A stretch of DNA of 18,458 nt from DASSFG01 sp035547915 (GCA_035547915.1 DASZTS010000044.1:1-18458); one strand, 5' to 3'; positions 7,154 to 15,811 are shown, counted from the first letter of the stretch. The notes: a model not told the origin generated them from the sequence alone. Numbers and translations: made by a program.

Positions 7154-8013
7154 CGTCTCCTGTTGCTCTGCCGCCGGTCGTTGCCAATCCCTGGCTGGCC
7201 GATGCCGTCGTGATTCGCGAGATGGTCGCCGAGGGCCCCGGAGTCACCACATTTCGGCTGGCCTTCGTCGACGAAGAGCGACGCGATTCGTTTAGATTTC
7301 GACCGGGACAATTTGGCATGCTCTATCTCCCGGGCGTGGGAGAGGTACCGATCGGTATCAGCGGCCATTGCCAACAAGAACGCACATGGTCATTCACCGT
7401 GCGTGCGGCCGGCAACACGACTCGGGCACTTTCGTCGTTGCACGTCGGCGACACATTGGGGCTGCGTGGCCCGTTCGGCTCGGCATGGCCTCTCGAACTG
7501 TGTGACGGCGCCGATTTGGTGATTGTAGCTGGCGGCTTGGGGCTGCCGCCGCTTCGGCCTGTGATTTACGACGTCATTGCGAACCGTGAGCGTTACGGCA
7601 GAGTAACGTTGATTTACGGCTCCCGCACGGTCGATGCACTCGTTTATGCCAGCGAATACGACGATTGGTCGCGACGGGGGATCGACGTTCAGACGACGGT
7701 CGATCGCGCCGACCTCGATTGGAAGGGCAACGTCGGCGTCGTACCGCTCCTTATCGAGCGATTGCATCCGTTTGTACACGACCGAGCGATCTTATTCACG
7801 TGCGGTCCGGAAGTGATGATAAGATTCGCGGTGCGTAGCGCGTTGGCGCGAGGGATGCGCATCGAGCAAATCTGGGCTTCGATGGAGCGGAACATGCAGT
7901 GCGCCATCGGGCTCTGCGGGCACTGCCAGTTCGGCCCTGAATTCATCTGTAAGGACGGGCCGGTGTTTCGCTATGACCGTGTCGAACCCTGGCTAAAGGT
8001 GGAGGCACTTTGA
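7150..8013 (+). CDS. hydG: Group 3b [NiFe]-hydrogenase gamma subunit, FAD/NAD(P)-binding
   Basis: The product is 287 residues and belongs to the ferredoxin-NADP reductase fold, PyrK/anaerobic sulfite reductase B group. It is the NAD(P)H-facing diaphorase subunit. The FAD domain covers about 15-115 (FRPGQFGMLYLPG, then VPIGIS in the place of the RxYS motif, and LRGPFGSAWP). The NAD(P) domain covers about 120-240 (VAGGLGLPPLRPV; CGPEVMIRFAV). A C-terminal [2Fe-2S] site is formed by C251, C256, C259 and C267, as in PyrK. The GTG at 7150-7152 overlaps the hydB stop by 4 bases (GTGA), which decides the start; the longer open frame upstream lies inside hydB. HydG could in principle also serve other oxidoreductases, see the DHOD-like gene at 3433-4443. 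Confidence 0.94.
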   Translation: MTSPVALPPVVANPWLADAVVIREMVAEGPGVTTFRLAFVDEERRDSFRFRPGQFGMLYLPGVGEVPIGISGHCQQERTWSFTVRAAGNTTRALSSLHVGDTLGLRGPFGSAWPLELCDGADLVIVAGGLGLPPLRPVIYDVIANRERYGRVTLIYGSRTVDALVYASEYDDWSRRGIDVQTTVDRADLDWKGNVGVVPLLIERLHPFVHDRAILFTCGPEVMIRFAVRSALARGMRIEQIWASMERNMQCAIGLCGHCQFGPEFICKDGPVFRYDRVEPWLKVEAL

Positions 8014-8014
8014 T

Positions 8015-8794
8015 ATGGTCGAAAAGCCCACTTTGGGTGTTTTCAAATTCGCGTCTTGCGACGGCTGCCAGCTCTCGCTGCTCGATTGCGAGGATGAGCT
8101 ATTAGCGGTCGCCGACAAGTTGCAGATCGCCTACTTCTTGGAGGCGACAAGTCATGTGGAAGGAGGCCCGTTCGACGTCAGTCTCGTGGAAGGGTCGATC
8201 ACGACGCCAGCCGATGCCGAGCGCATCCGCGAGATTCGCACACAATCGAAATTCTTGGTAACGATCGGAGCGTGCGCAACCGCGGGTGGCATCCAGGCAC
8301 TACGGAATTGGGGCGACACACCTGAATACATGCGGATGGTCTATGCGCGTCCTGACTACATCCAGACGCTCGACAAGTCGACGCCTATTGCCGCCCACGT
8401 GCCGGTCGATTTCGAATTGCGCGGCTGTCCGATTAACAGGCACCAATTGTTGGAAGTCATTGTTTCGTTACTGGGCGGGCGGCGCCCGCGAACGCCCGTG
8501 CATTCCGTCTGCCTCGATTGCAAACGGCGGGGCACGGTTTGCGTGATGGTGGCCCGAGGAACTGCCTGCCTCGGCCCGGTCACCCATACCGGTTGTGGCG
8601 CCATCTGTCCGTCGTACGATCGCGGCTGTTACGGGTGCTATGGACCGAGCGAGCAGCCGAACCTGACGAGTCTGACGAATCAGCTTTATGCCACGGGGAG
8701 CTCGCGCGACGAGACGATCAGGCTATTGAGGGGATTTAACGCCTACGCTCCGGAGTTCCGTGCGGAGAGCGATCGGCTCGAGCAGCAATCATAG
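8015..8794 (+). CDS. hydD: Group 3b [NiFe]-hydrogenase delta (small) subunit
   Basis: The product is 259 residues and matches the small-subunit family related to the 20-kDa subunit of complex I. It carries electrons from the NiFe site toward HydB/HydG. The proximal [4Fe-4S] cluster is ligated by C15, C18, C87 (GACATAGG) and C138 (RGCPINR). Eight more cysteines, at 166, 169, 176, 185, 194, 198, 205 and 208, suffice for two additional clusters, giving the three-cluster arrangement of group 3b enzymes. There is no Tat signal peptide, so the enzyme stays in the cytoplasm, unlike membrane-bound uptake hydrogenases. The ATG lies one base after the hydG stop, and GGAG is present about 11 bases upstream. 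hydA follows after 13 bases. Confidence 0.95.
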   Translation: MVEKPTLGVFKFASCDGCQLSLLDCEDELLAVADKLQIAYFLEATSHVEGGPFDVSLVEGSITTPADAERIREIRTQSKFLVTIGACATAGGIQALRNWGDTPEYMRMVYARPDYIQTLDKSTPIAAHVPVDFELRGCPINRHQLLEVIVSLLGGRRPRTPVHSVCLDCKRRGTVCVMVARGTACLGPVTHTGCGAICPSYDRGCYGCYGPSEQPNLTSLTNQLYATGSSRDETIRLLRGFNAYAPEFRAESDRLEQQS

Positions 8795-8807
8795 CTGGGA
8801 ATGTGGT

Positions 8808-10118
8808 ATGTCCGATCACTCCGACCAAGGTAATGTGCGGACGATAAGGGTCGAAGCCCTCTCCCGTGTTGAAGGAGAAGGAGGTCTTCACGTCCGGCTG
8901 CGCGGCAACGATGTCGAAGACGTGCAACTGACGATCTTCGAGCCGCCGCGATTGTTCGAGGCGCTGTTGCGCGGCCGGTCACCCGAAGACGTGCCCGATA
9001 TTGTGGCGAGGATCTGCGGCATCTGCCCGGTGGCCTACCAAATGAGCGCCGTGCATGCGCTCGAGGCGGCTCTGGGTGTGCAAATCACACCCGAGATTCG
9101 GAAGTTCCGACGACTTCTGTATTGCGGCGAGTGGATTGAGAGTCACGCATTGCACGTTCATTTGTTGCACGCGCCGGACTTTCTCGGCTACGAGAGTGGG
9201 CTGGCCATGGCCCGCGATTGGCCTGATGAAGTGAACCGTGGATTGCGTTTGAAGAAGCATGGAAACCAATTGCTGGAAATGCTCGGCGGCCGCGCGATCC
9301 ATCCGATCAATGTGGCTGTCGGGGGCTTTTACAAAGCTCCTCGCCGCGAGGAACTTTGCTCCCTGATCGCTGATTTTGAGTGGGGTGTGCAAGCGGCCCG
9401 CGAAATCACACAGTGGGTGGCCGGATTCGACTTTCCGCAGTTCGAACGGCCCTACACGATGGTAGCGCTGACCCATCCCGACGAATACGCCATGAACGAG
9501 GGTGTCGTCGCCAGTAACAGCGGAGAGGCGATCGAAGTAGTCGATTACGAACAACACTACGAGGAGCGGCAGGTAGCGCACTCGACTGCCCTGCACTCCG
9601 TTCGCACAGCGGACGGTTCGCCGTATTTCCTCGGCCCGCTGGCGCGCGTGAACCTCAACCGCGAACGCCTTATGCCCTCGGCCCGGCGATTGACCGAGGA
9701 CGTGGGCATCCGCTGGCCATCGATGAATTCGTTCCACAGCATCGTCGCCCGTGGAATCGAATTGGTACATGCCTACGAAGAGGCTTTGGAAATCCTCAAA
9801 ACATATAAACCGCCACGGCCATCGCGAATAAGCTATGAGCCTCGCGCCGGCGTCGGATGTGCGGCCACCGAGGCTCCCCGCGGCCTGCTCTATCACCGAT
9901 ACGTATTGGACGACGAAAGCTTTTTGACGGAGGCAAAGATTGTCCCTCCGACATCGCAGAACCAGGGCCAGATTGAAGACGATTTGCGCCATTGGCTGCC
10001 ACGGATTCTCGACCTCGACCAAGAGGGAATGACGCGTTCGTGTGAACACCTCGTGCGGAACTACGACCCTTGCATAAGCTGCTCGACCCATTTTCTACGA
10101 CTGACGATCGACCGTTGA
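8808..10118 (+). CDS. hydA: Group 3b [NiFe]-hydrogenase alpha (large) subunit
   Basis: This is the catalytic subunit that holds the Ni-Fe(CN)2CO centre and interconverts H2 with protons and electrons. It is 436 residues, typical for group 3b. The N-terminal motif RVEGEGGL is followed by the L1 ligand motif R68-I-C70-G-I-C73. The L2 motif is D420-P-C422-I-S-C425, followed by S-T-H428 and eight more residues; H428 is the expected cleavage point for the maturation protease, so the last eight residues would be removed. The ATG at 8808 is preferred to an in-frame upstream start inside hydD because the sequence GGGA precedes it and it avoids overlap. Its stop overlaps the TTG start of the protease gene (TTGA), linking enzyme and protease translation. 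Confidence 0.97.
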   Translation: MSDHSDQGNVRTIRVEALSRVEGEGGLHVRLRGNDVEDVQLTIFEPPRLFEALLRGRSPEDVPDIVARICGICPVAYQMSAVHALEAALGVQITPEIRKFRRLLYCGEWIESHALHVHLLHAPDFLGYESGLAMARDWPDEVNRGLRLKKHGNQLLEMLGGRAIHPINVAVGGFYKAPRREELCSLIADFEWGVQAAREITQWVAGFDFPQFERPYTMVALTHPDEYAMNEGVVASNSGEAIEVVDYEQHYEERQVAHSTALHSVRTADGSPYFLGPLARVNLNRERLMPSARRLTEDVGIRWPSMNSFHSIVARGIELVHAYEEALEILKTYKPPRPSRISYEPRAGVGCAATEAPRGLLYHRYVLDDESFLTEAKIVPPTSQNQGQIEDDLRHWLPRILDLDQEGMTRSCEHLVRNYDPCISCSTHFLRLTIDR

Positions 10119-10717
10119 TCGGTAAGACACTTGTCGTTGGCCTCGGCAGCGCGCATGGCGACGACCAGATCGGTTGGTGCGTTGCTGGCTCGCTGGCCGC
10201 GTCGATTGCTGGCTCGACAAGCGGTCCTTTATCTACCGCGTGCGACAGCCTTACGCTGTCTGATGACGCGATTGCTTTCGGAGCCGACACTCCTGCATGG
10301 ATCCGCGTCGCCCGTTCACCCAGCGAGCTGCTCGACTGGCTTGACGCTTTGGATCGGTTGATTGTCTGCGACGCTTGCCAGGATATCGGCGCACCGGGCA
10401 ACAGCCTCCGTTTGTGCTGGCCCGACAGGCGGCTCGCAACCCTGCGTTGCTCGGGTAGCCACGACATGGGTCTTGTCGATATGCTCGCTCTGGCCGAACG
10501 CTTGGGCCGCTTGCCCAAGGCGGTGATCATCTGGTGTGTGCAGGCAGAAGCAACCGTTCCGGGGTCGTCGCTATCGGCAAGTGGCCGCATGGCTATGAGG
10601 GGTGTGGCCGAACAGATATGGGAAGAATTGGGTCTGCGGTTCGGCGGACCGAACAGGGGTGCGGACGATTCGACGGCGAAGTCTAGCTGGAGCAACTCGT
10701 GCACGAGCATTCGTTAG
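10115..10717 (+). CDS. HybD/HycI-type hydrogenase maturation protease
   Basis: This nickel-dependent endopeptidase removes the C-terminal tail of the large subunit after nickel insertion. From the TTG at 10115 it is 200 residues, slightly longer than the 150-175 residues usual for the family. The opening TLVVGLGSAHGDDQIG matches the family N-terminus; D16 or D17 stands where E. coli HybD has Glu16, and D86 (VCDACQD) and H116 (SHDMGL) fit Asp62 and His93. The last 25 or so residues are low-complexity and extend over the start of hypA. The start is chosen from the TTGA overlap with hydA; an upstream TTG at 10070 would add 15 residues inside hydA. No ATG or GTG start is available near the domain border, so the rare start codon looks real. 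Confidence 0.88.
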   Translation: MIGKTLVVGLGSAHGDDQIGWCVAGSLAASIAGSTSGPLSTACDSLTLSDDAIAFGADTPAWIRVARSPSELLDWLDALDRLIVCDACQDIGAPGNSLRLCWPDRRLATLRCSGSHDMGLVDMLALAERLGRLPKAVIIWCVQAEATVPGSSLSASGRMAMRGVAEQIWEELGLRFGGPNRGADDSTAKSSWSNSCTSIR

Positions 10718-11067
10718 TACAGGCACTGCTTGCGCAGGTCGAACGTCTGACCGACGCCCAAGGCCCCTGCGAGGTCGAGGAAGTGCACGTGAGAATGGGC
10801 CCATTTTCAGGGGTCGAGCCATTGCTCGTCGAGTCCGCTTTCGAGGCGTTGGTGGCTGGCACGAGCCTAGGCAAGGCACGACTGGTGATCGAGGAGGTAC
10901 CGCTTTCGGCGCGATGTGCCGTTTGCGGGCATCATTTTGAGGTGCTTAGGTTCCAGTTCCGTTGTCCGGCTTGCGACACCCGAGAGATCGAGGTCACGGG
11001 TGGCGACGGTTTCATGCTCGAAAGCATTACTCTCCGCCAGGTCACGACGACAGGAATCAGTGCATGA
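10699..11067 (+). CDS. hypA: Nickel-insertion metallochaperone HypA
   Basis: HypA delivers nickel to the large subunit together with HypB. The product is 122 residues. The N-terminus is Met-His-Glu-His-Ser, and M1, H2 and E3 are the known nickel-site residues, which fixes the GTG at 10699 as the start; GGAG lies about 9 bases upstream. The structural zinc site is formed by C73, C76, C89 and C92. The gene overlaps the end of the protease gene by 19 bases and its stop overlaps the hypB start (ATGA), as expected for a tightly coupled operon. Confidence 0.95.
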   Translation: MHEHSLVQALLAQVERLTDAQGPCEVEEVHVRMGPFSGVEPLLVESAFEALVAGTSLGKARLVIEEVPLSARCAVCGHHFEVLRFQFRCPACDTREIEVTGGDGFMLESITLRQVTTTGISA

Positions 11068-11756
11068 GCAGGCAAGTGATTACTGTCCGGCGCGACGTGT
11101 TGGAGCAGGCACGAATCGAAGCCGGCGATCTCCGCGATGAAATGAGTCGTCGGGGTACCTTGGTAGTCAACATGATTTCATCACCTGGTGCCGGTAAGAC
11201 AGCACTTTTGGCGGCGACCGCGCAGTACTGGTCCGCACATGAGCGAGGGCAGCGACCAAGAATGGCGGTGCTCGTGGGCGACCTGGCCACCGATCGTGAT
11301 GCACAGCGACTGGCGCCTTTCGTGCCAGTGGTGCAGATGACGACCGGTGGCGCTTGTCATCTCGAACTGCCGTTGGTCAAACGGGCATTGGCGGCTCTCG
11401 GTGATTCTGAGGCTGAATTCCTATTTATCGAGAACGTGGGCAACCTGGTCTGCCCGGCGTCGCACGACCTGGGAGAGCACTTGCGAGTGATCCTATTGAG
11501 CGCTACCGAAGGTGACGACAAGCCGGGAAAATATCCCAAGGCATTTCGTACGAGCCACGCGATGGTGATCAGCAAGCTGGATCTGCTTCCTTATGTACCT
11601 TTTTCCATCGATCGCGCGGCGGCCGACGCACGAGAGATTCAACCAAAACTGACCATCTTGCCGCTCTGCGCCCTCGACGGCCACGGCATCGATGCGTGGT
11701 GTGATTTCCTCGAAACCCAGCGGCGCGAATTGCTCGCGCAACCTCAATGTGTCTAG
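11064..11756 (+). CDS. hypB: Nickel-loading GTPase HypB
   Basis: HypB is a GTPase of the SIMIBI class that drives nickel transfer to the hydrogenase large subunit. The product is 230 residues, the short form: it lacks both the N-terminal CxxCGC nickel site of E. coli HypB and the histidine-rich stretch of other homologues. The Walker A motif is SSPGAGKT (39-46). Downstream are GDLATDRDA, the metal-binding GGACHLE at the dimer interface, IENVGNLVCPA and the guanine-specificity motif SKLD. The ATG at 11064 overlaps the hypA stop by 4 bases; the longer open frame upstream lies inside hypA. The end overlaps hypC by 10 bases. Confidence 0.96.
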   Translation: MSRQVITVRRDVLEQARIEAGDLRDEMSRRGTLVVNMISSPGAGKTALLAATAQYWSAHERGQRPRMAVLVGDLATDRDAQRLAPFVPVVQMTTGGACHLELPLVKRALAALGDSEAEFLFIENVGNLVCPASHDLGEHLRVILLSATEGDDKPGKYPKAFRTSHAMVISKLDLLPYVPFSIDRAAADAREIQPKLTILPLCALDGHGIDAWCDFLETQRRELLAQPQCV

Positions 11757-12004
11757 CGATTCCGGGCTTGGTGGTACGGTGGATCGACCGCGACTCGACG
11801 CTCGCGCGCGCCGAAGTCGAGTTCGACGGAATTCGACGCGTCTGCCACATGGCGTGCGTTACGGAATGCGAGGAAGGCGATTATGTGATCGTGCATGCCG
11901 GCGTGGCAATTAGCCGGCTCGACGTTGCCGAGGCCCAACGCCTCCTGGTCGAGTTGGCGAAACTGGGTGACGATGATGGGTGGAAAGCGGTAGACCGGGC
12001 ATGA
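11747..12004 (+). CDS. hypC: Hydrogenase assembly chaperone HypC
   Basis: HypC carries the Fe(CN)2CO group, with HypD, to the large subunit. The 85-residue product starts Met-Cys-Leu-Ala-Ile-Pro-Gly; C2 is the essential iron-binding cysteine exposed after removal of Met1, and this fixes the ATG at 11747. The closing EGDYVIVHAGVAISRLD motif is also typical. It overlaps hypB by 10 bases and hypD by 4 bases (ATGA). Confidence 0.96.
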   Translation: MCLAIPGLVVRWIDRDSTLARAEVEFDGIRRVCHMACVTECEEGDYVIVHAGVAISRLDVAEAQRLLVELAKLGDDDGWKAVDRA

Positions 12005-13107
12005 AGTACCTGGACGAATTTCGCAATACTCCGGCCGCGCGCGCGCTGGTCGATGAAATCCGCCGCTGCGCGTCGCGCGAGTGGACGCTCATGGAAGTGT
12101 GCGGTGGTCAGACCCATAGCCTGCTGCGGCACGGGATCGATATGGAGTTGGCAGGTGTCGTCGAGTTGGTCCACGGGCCCGGCTGTCCGGTCTGCGTTAC
12201 GGCGCTGGAGGCGATTGACATGGCCCAGCAGATCGCGCAGCGAGATGATTGCTTGTTGACCAGTTTCGGCGACATGCTGCGCGTGCCGGGAAGTCGGCAA
12301 ACCTTGCTCGACGTACGAGCAGCGGGTGGCAATGTACGGGCGGTCTATTCGCCGTTGGACGCCTTGGACTTGGCCAAGACGTACCCCAGCCGGCAGGTGG
12401 TCTTCTTTGCCGTCGGCTTCGAAACGACCGCACCGGCAACAGCGCTGGCGGTGCAACAGGCCGAGCGATACGGGCTCGATAACTTCGTCCTCTTGGTCGC
12501 GCACGTCCGTGTCCAACCGGCGATGGAGATGCTCGCGGATTCGCCCGACCATCGCGTGCAGGCGTTTCTCGCGGCTGGGCATGTCTGCACCGTCATGGGC
12601 TACGAATCTTACGATGCGTTTTGTGCCCGTTTTCGCATGCCTGTCGTCGTTACGGGTTTCGAGCCGGTTGATTTGCTGCGAGGAATTCACGCCTGTGTGA
12701 GACAGTTGGAGGCGAATGAAGCGAGAGCGGAAAACCAATACTCGCGCAGCGTTCGCCCCGAAGGTAACCCGGCTGCACAAGACATCGTACGTGCGGTTTA
12801 CGAGGTTTGCGATCGGCCATGGCGCGGTCTCGGAGAAGTTGCCGCGGGTGGACTGCGGCTCCGCGAACAGTGGCAACATTTCGATGCCGAGCGGCGTTTC
12901 GGGCTGTCCGACCTACGAGTGATTGAAAACGACGAATGTCGGGCGGGCGATGTGTTGGCAGGGCGCATCAAACCGACCGGTTGCCCGAGCTTCGGTAAAA
13001 GTTGCACACCGGAGAATCCACTTGGGGCGCCGATGGTCTCTTCGGAAGGCGCATGCGCTGCCTACTTCCACTACCACCAAGCGCCGTCAACTGCCGTCGA
13101 ACCGTGA
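12001..13107 (+). CDS. hypD: Fe-cofactor assembly scaffold HypD
   Basis: HypD is the iron-sulfur scaffold on which, with HypC, the Fe(CN)2CO unit is assembled using cyanide from HypE. The product is 368 residues. Conserved cysteines are C34 in EVCGGQTHSLLRHGI and the pair C62/C65 in GPGCPVC, which are the redox-active and cofactor-binding positions. The C-terminal [4Fe-4S] cluster set is C313, C328, C335 and C352. The ATG at 12001 overlaps the hypC stop by 4 bases. It lies 14 bases before hypE. All key residues are present, so it should be functional. Confidence 0.97.
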   Translation: MKYLDEFRNTPAARALVDEIRRCASREWTLMEVCGGQTHSLLRHGIDMELAGVVELVHGPGCPVCVTALEAIDMAQQIAQRDDCLLTSFGDMLRVPGSRQTLLDVRAAGGNVRAVYSPLDALDLAKTYPSRQVVFFAVGFETTAPATALAVQQAERYGLDNFVLLVAHVRVQPAMEMLADSPDHRVQAFLAAGHVCTVMGYESYDAFCARFRMPVVVTGFEPVDLLRGIHACVRQLEANEARAENQYSRSVRPEGNPAAQDIVRAVYEVCDRPWRGLGEVAAGGLRLREQWQHFDAERRFGLSDLRVIENDECRAGDVLAGRIKPTGCPSFGKSCTPENPLGAPMVSSEGACAAYFHYHQAPSTAVEP

Positions 13108-13121
13108 GTTGAAATTGCCGC

Positions 13122-14177
13122 ATGGCCGCGCAACGATGGCAAACCGCTTGTCCCCTTCCCGCCCCTGCCGGAAACGACCTGGTCACGCTGGCTCATGGCG
13201 AAGGCGGACTTGCGTCACGAAAGCTGATCCAAGAGCGCATCGTGCCGCGATTGCAGAACGAAATTCTCGCCCAGCTTGGCGATGCGGCAACGTTACCCAA
13301 GTCGCAATATCCGTTGGCCTTCTCGGCCGATAGCTTCGTTGTATCTCCCCTGTTCTTTCCCGGCGGCGACATCGGCACGTTGGCGGTCTTTGGCACCGCC
13401 AACGATCTGGCAATGGCCGGCGCCCGGCCGCGCTGGCTCAGCCTGTCTTTGATCCTGGAGGAAGGGCTACCGCTGACAACTCTGGACTCGGTGCTGAACA
13501 GTATCGCCGAGTCGGCCGCACACATCGACGTATCGGTGGTAACCGGCGATACCAAGGTCGTACCGCGTGGCGCCGCGGACGGAATGTTCATTCAGACGAC
13601 CGGCATCGGCGAGTTGATGCATCCTCCGCCGCCCGGCCCGGCGGCCATCACGCCCGGTGACGAATTGATCGTAAGCGGCCCGATCGGCCAGCACGGCATT
13701 GCAGTTCTGGTCGCCCGCGAGCGGTTAGCCATCGAACCGCCGCCGGAGAGCGATTGTGGTCCGCTCCTTGCGGCCGTCGATGCCATACGATCGGCCGGCA
13801 TCGACGTGCGCGCGATGCGCGATGCTACACGAGGCGGCGCGGCGGCAGTGCTCCACGAGTGGGCGGCGGTGAGCCGTTGTTCGATGGCGATCGACGAACA
13901 AACTGTGCCAATCTCAGCCGTGGTGCGAGGCACAAGCGAGCTACTTGGCCTCGATCCGCTGCATATCGCGAACGAAGGCACGATGTTATTGGCGGTGGCG
14001 GCCGGCGAAGGCGCCAGGGCGGTCGAAGCTCTGGCCCGTTTGCCACGGACCGCCCGTGCCGCGGTCATCGGTGGCGCGACCTCCGCCGCGGCGGCACCCG
14101 TGATCGTAAAGCGGGCCCTGGGCCGATATCAGCGTCTCGATGAACCATTCGGTGCGCCGCTACCACGGATCTGTTGA
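13122..14177 (+). CDS. hypE: Hydrogenase expression/formation protein HypE (thiocarbamate dehydratase)
   Basis: HypE receives a carbamoyl group from HypF on its C-terminal cysteine and dehydrates it with ATP to a thiocyanate, the source of the cyanide ligands. The product is 351 residues and ends with the obligatory Pro-Arg-Ile-Cys (C351). It belongs to the PurM/SelD-type ATP-binding fold, with the N-terminal HGEGGLASRKLI motif, GDTKVVPRG near 144-152, and MRDATRGGAAAVL near 228-240. The start at 13122 is the first ATG after hypD. The gene is the last of the operon and its stop lies 8 bases from the stop of the convergent gene, so no dedicated terminator fits between them. Confidence 0.96.
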   Translation: MAAQRWQTACPLPAPAGNDLVTLAHGEGGLASRKLIQERIVPRLQNEILAQLGDAATLPKSQYPLAFSADSFVVSPLFFPGGDIGTLAVFGTANDLAMAGARPRWLSLSLILEEGLPLTTLDSVLNSIAESAAHIDVSVVTGDTKVVPRGAADGMFIQTTGIGELMHPPPPGPAAITPGDELIVSGPIGQHGIAVLVARERLAIEPPPESDCGPLLAAVDAIRSAGIDVRAMRDATRGGAAAVLHEWAAVSRCSMAIDEQTVPISAVVRGTSELLGLDPLHIANEGTMLLAVAAGEGARAVEALARLPRTARAAVIGGATSAAAAPVIVKRALGRYQRLDEPFGAPLPRIC

Positions 14178-14185
14178 TTCGCGTC

Positions 14186-15811
14186 TCATCGTAGCGACCA
14201 AGGGCCCGTTTGTGGCCCAACTAGGCCACGTAGGGCATCGAGAACGGCTGCTTCTTGCAGGCGAAGCGTCGCTGTCGTATCGACATCAATCGAATCGAAC
14301 CCGGCGAACGGCTCCTCGTTCGATTTCTGTTGCATGTAAAGTTCGCTCCGAGCTTCCGACAGGCCGGGTTCGGAAGCACGGTGTTCGATTCGCTCCATCG
14401 CCACGGCGTCTGGGCAAACGCAATGTGCGATGAGTGGTACCGCCCCCGCTGCACGGATTAAGTTTACCACGGCCTTGCGCTCATCCTCGGTCACAAACGT
14501 GCCGTCGAGAACGACGCTCACATGCTGGCGCAAGGAGAAGTCCGCCCGGCGTAGCATCTCGCTATACACGCGAGCACGTAATTCCTCTGTATAATGTCCC
14601 GCATTGAACTCCGCGGGCGACGGCGAGGCGCCCAACATTTCACGCCGAATGGCATCGGTTCCGATGTAATCGTTCCCTAACAGATCCCGCAGAGCGGTTG
14701 CTAAGCTTGTCTTGCCCGATCCCATGAGGCCGCAGACGACGATCGCCGTCGGTGCTCCTAGCTGGTCCGCGTACCGGCCAGCGAGACGAAGATAGGCCAG
14801 TCCGCGCGAGTGCGCGTTACCATCTTCCTGGCTGGCAACAAGCATAGAAACCTTGGCTCGTACACATGCGCGATAGCATCTGTAGAATCGTTCTAGCCTT
14901 ATTGCGAAGTAGTCGCCGCTCGTCCCTTGATAAGTGTCGATAATCTCTTGGCCCAAGCGGTTTGCACCTAAGTAATCGCACTCCATCGCCAGAAACGCCA
15001 ACTCGTCGGCCACGTCGAGATGGCGCAGCTCGTCGTTGAATTCAACGCAATCGAAAACCACTGGATCATCAGTGAGGCAGATGTGTTCGGGACGCAGATC
15101 ACCGTGTCCATCGATGATCCGGCCGTCACAAACACGGTCATGGAACTGCGTGGGCTCGAGCGCGAGGAATTGCAATTGCGCCGCGTGACAGCGCTTGACC
15201 AACTCAACCGGCAGTTGATGTCGATGATCGAGCAATTCCGATAAATTGTTGCGCACGTGGTTTTCGATTGCTTGGCGGTAATTCGAGGCACTCACGAAGA
15301 TGGGCGATAATCGCGAGTAATAATTTGCTAGCCAAATCGCCAAACGGCGGCCGTCGGCACCGCTGAGTCTGCCGGTGCGTATCAACTCGTCGAGCATCCG
15401 GTTTTCCGGCAATCGCCGCATTTTGACAACCCAGTCGATCGCTCGACCACGGCCATTCAGGGACAGTCGGCCATTGTCGTCGGCAGTCACAGGTACCACG
15501 CCCAAATAAACTCCCGGTGCCAGCCGTTTGTTCAACTCGCATTCGGCTTCGCAGGCGCGTCGCCGGGCGTCCAGAGTGCTGAAATCGAGGAAGTCGAATC
15601 GGACGGGCTTTTTCAGCTTGTAGACGAAGCGGTCTGTGATGAAGACCGACGAGATGTGCGTCTCTATCAGCGAGACACGGCTCGTTCTGTCGGGATATGT
15701 CTCGGGACGTTCTAACAATGCGACCAGTGCGGCATATGGCTGCGACTTCGCTGTCGCTGATCGCCGTTCTTCGGTCCGTTCTGCCTCAACAGGCTTGAAA
15801 GCGTTAGCCAC
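14186..15811 (-). CDS. Two-domain protein: aminoglycoside-phosphotransferase-like plus P-loop kinase
   Basis: The product is 541 residues. Residues about 40-320 form a kinase-like (APH-type) domain with YKLKKPVRFDFLDF (64-77), the catalytic-loop-like HGDLRPEH (236-243) and the metal-site-like DCVEFND (254-260). Residues about 354-530 form a small P-loop kinase domain with Walker A GLMGSGKTS (361-369) and VVLDGTFV (433-440). This is the COG2187/COG0645 fusion, also seen in Mycobacterium tuberculosis Rv2004c, a member of the DosR dormancy regulon. Its substrate is unknown; antibiotic resistance should not be inferred. The open frame continues upstream into the divergent gene, so the true start is internal: the GTG at 15809-15811 has GGAG 9 bases upstream and sits just before the conserved part. 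An ATG at 15911-15913 is less likely. It converges on hypE. Confidence 0.87.
   Translation of the reverse strand: MANAFKPVEAERTEERRSATAKSQPYAALVALLERPETYPDRTSRVSLIETHISSVFITDRFVYKLKKPVRFDFLDFSTLDARRRACEAECELNKRLAPGVYLGVVPVTADDNGRLSLNGRGRAIDWVVKMRRLPENRMLDELIRTGRLSGADGRRLAIWLANYYSRLSPIFVSASNYRQAIENHVRNNLSELLDHRHQLPVELVKRCHAAQLQFLALEPTQFHDRVCDGRIIDGHGDLRPEHICLTDDPVVFDCVEFNDELRHLDVADELAFLAMECDYLGANRLGQEIIDTYQGTSGDYFAIRLERFYRCYRACVRAKVSMLVASQEDGNAHSRGLAYLRLAGRYADQLGAPTAIVVCGLMGSGKTSLATALRDLLGNDYIGTDAIRREMLGASPSPAEFNAGHYTEELRARVYSEMLRRADFSLRQHVSVVLDGTFVTEDERKAVVNLIRAAGAVPLIAHCVCPDAVAMERIEHRASEPGLSEARSELYMQQKSNEEPFAGFDSIDVDTTATLRLQEAAVLDALRGLVGPQTGPWSLR

Noticed and set aside
8979..10091. Long open frame on the minus strand opposite hydA (about 370 codons)
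   Set aside because: It is a shadow of the strongly supported hydA gene, has no recognisable domain, and arises from codon bias in GC-rich DNA.
6029..10118. Anaerobic sulfite reductase (AsrABC) instead of hydrogenase
   Set aside because: HydB and HydG resemble AsrA and AsrB, but the following genes are NiFe small and large subunits with complete ligand motifs, and a hyp set follows.
14202..14218. GGGCC...GGCCC hairpin as terminator at the convergent hypE/kinase junction
   Set aside because: Only five base pairs, no T-run on either strand, and it lies within the 3' coding end of the kinase-like gene.
14186..15811. Aminoglycoside resistance gene
   Set aside because: The phosphotransferase-like fold is shared by many small-molecule kinases, and the fusion with a P-loop kinase belongs to an uncharacterised housekeeping or stress family.
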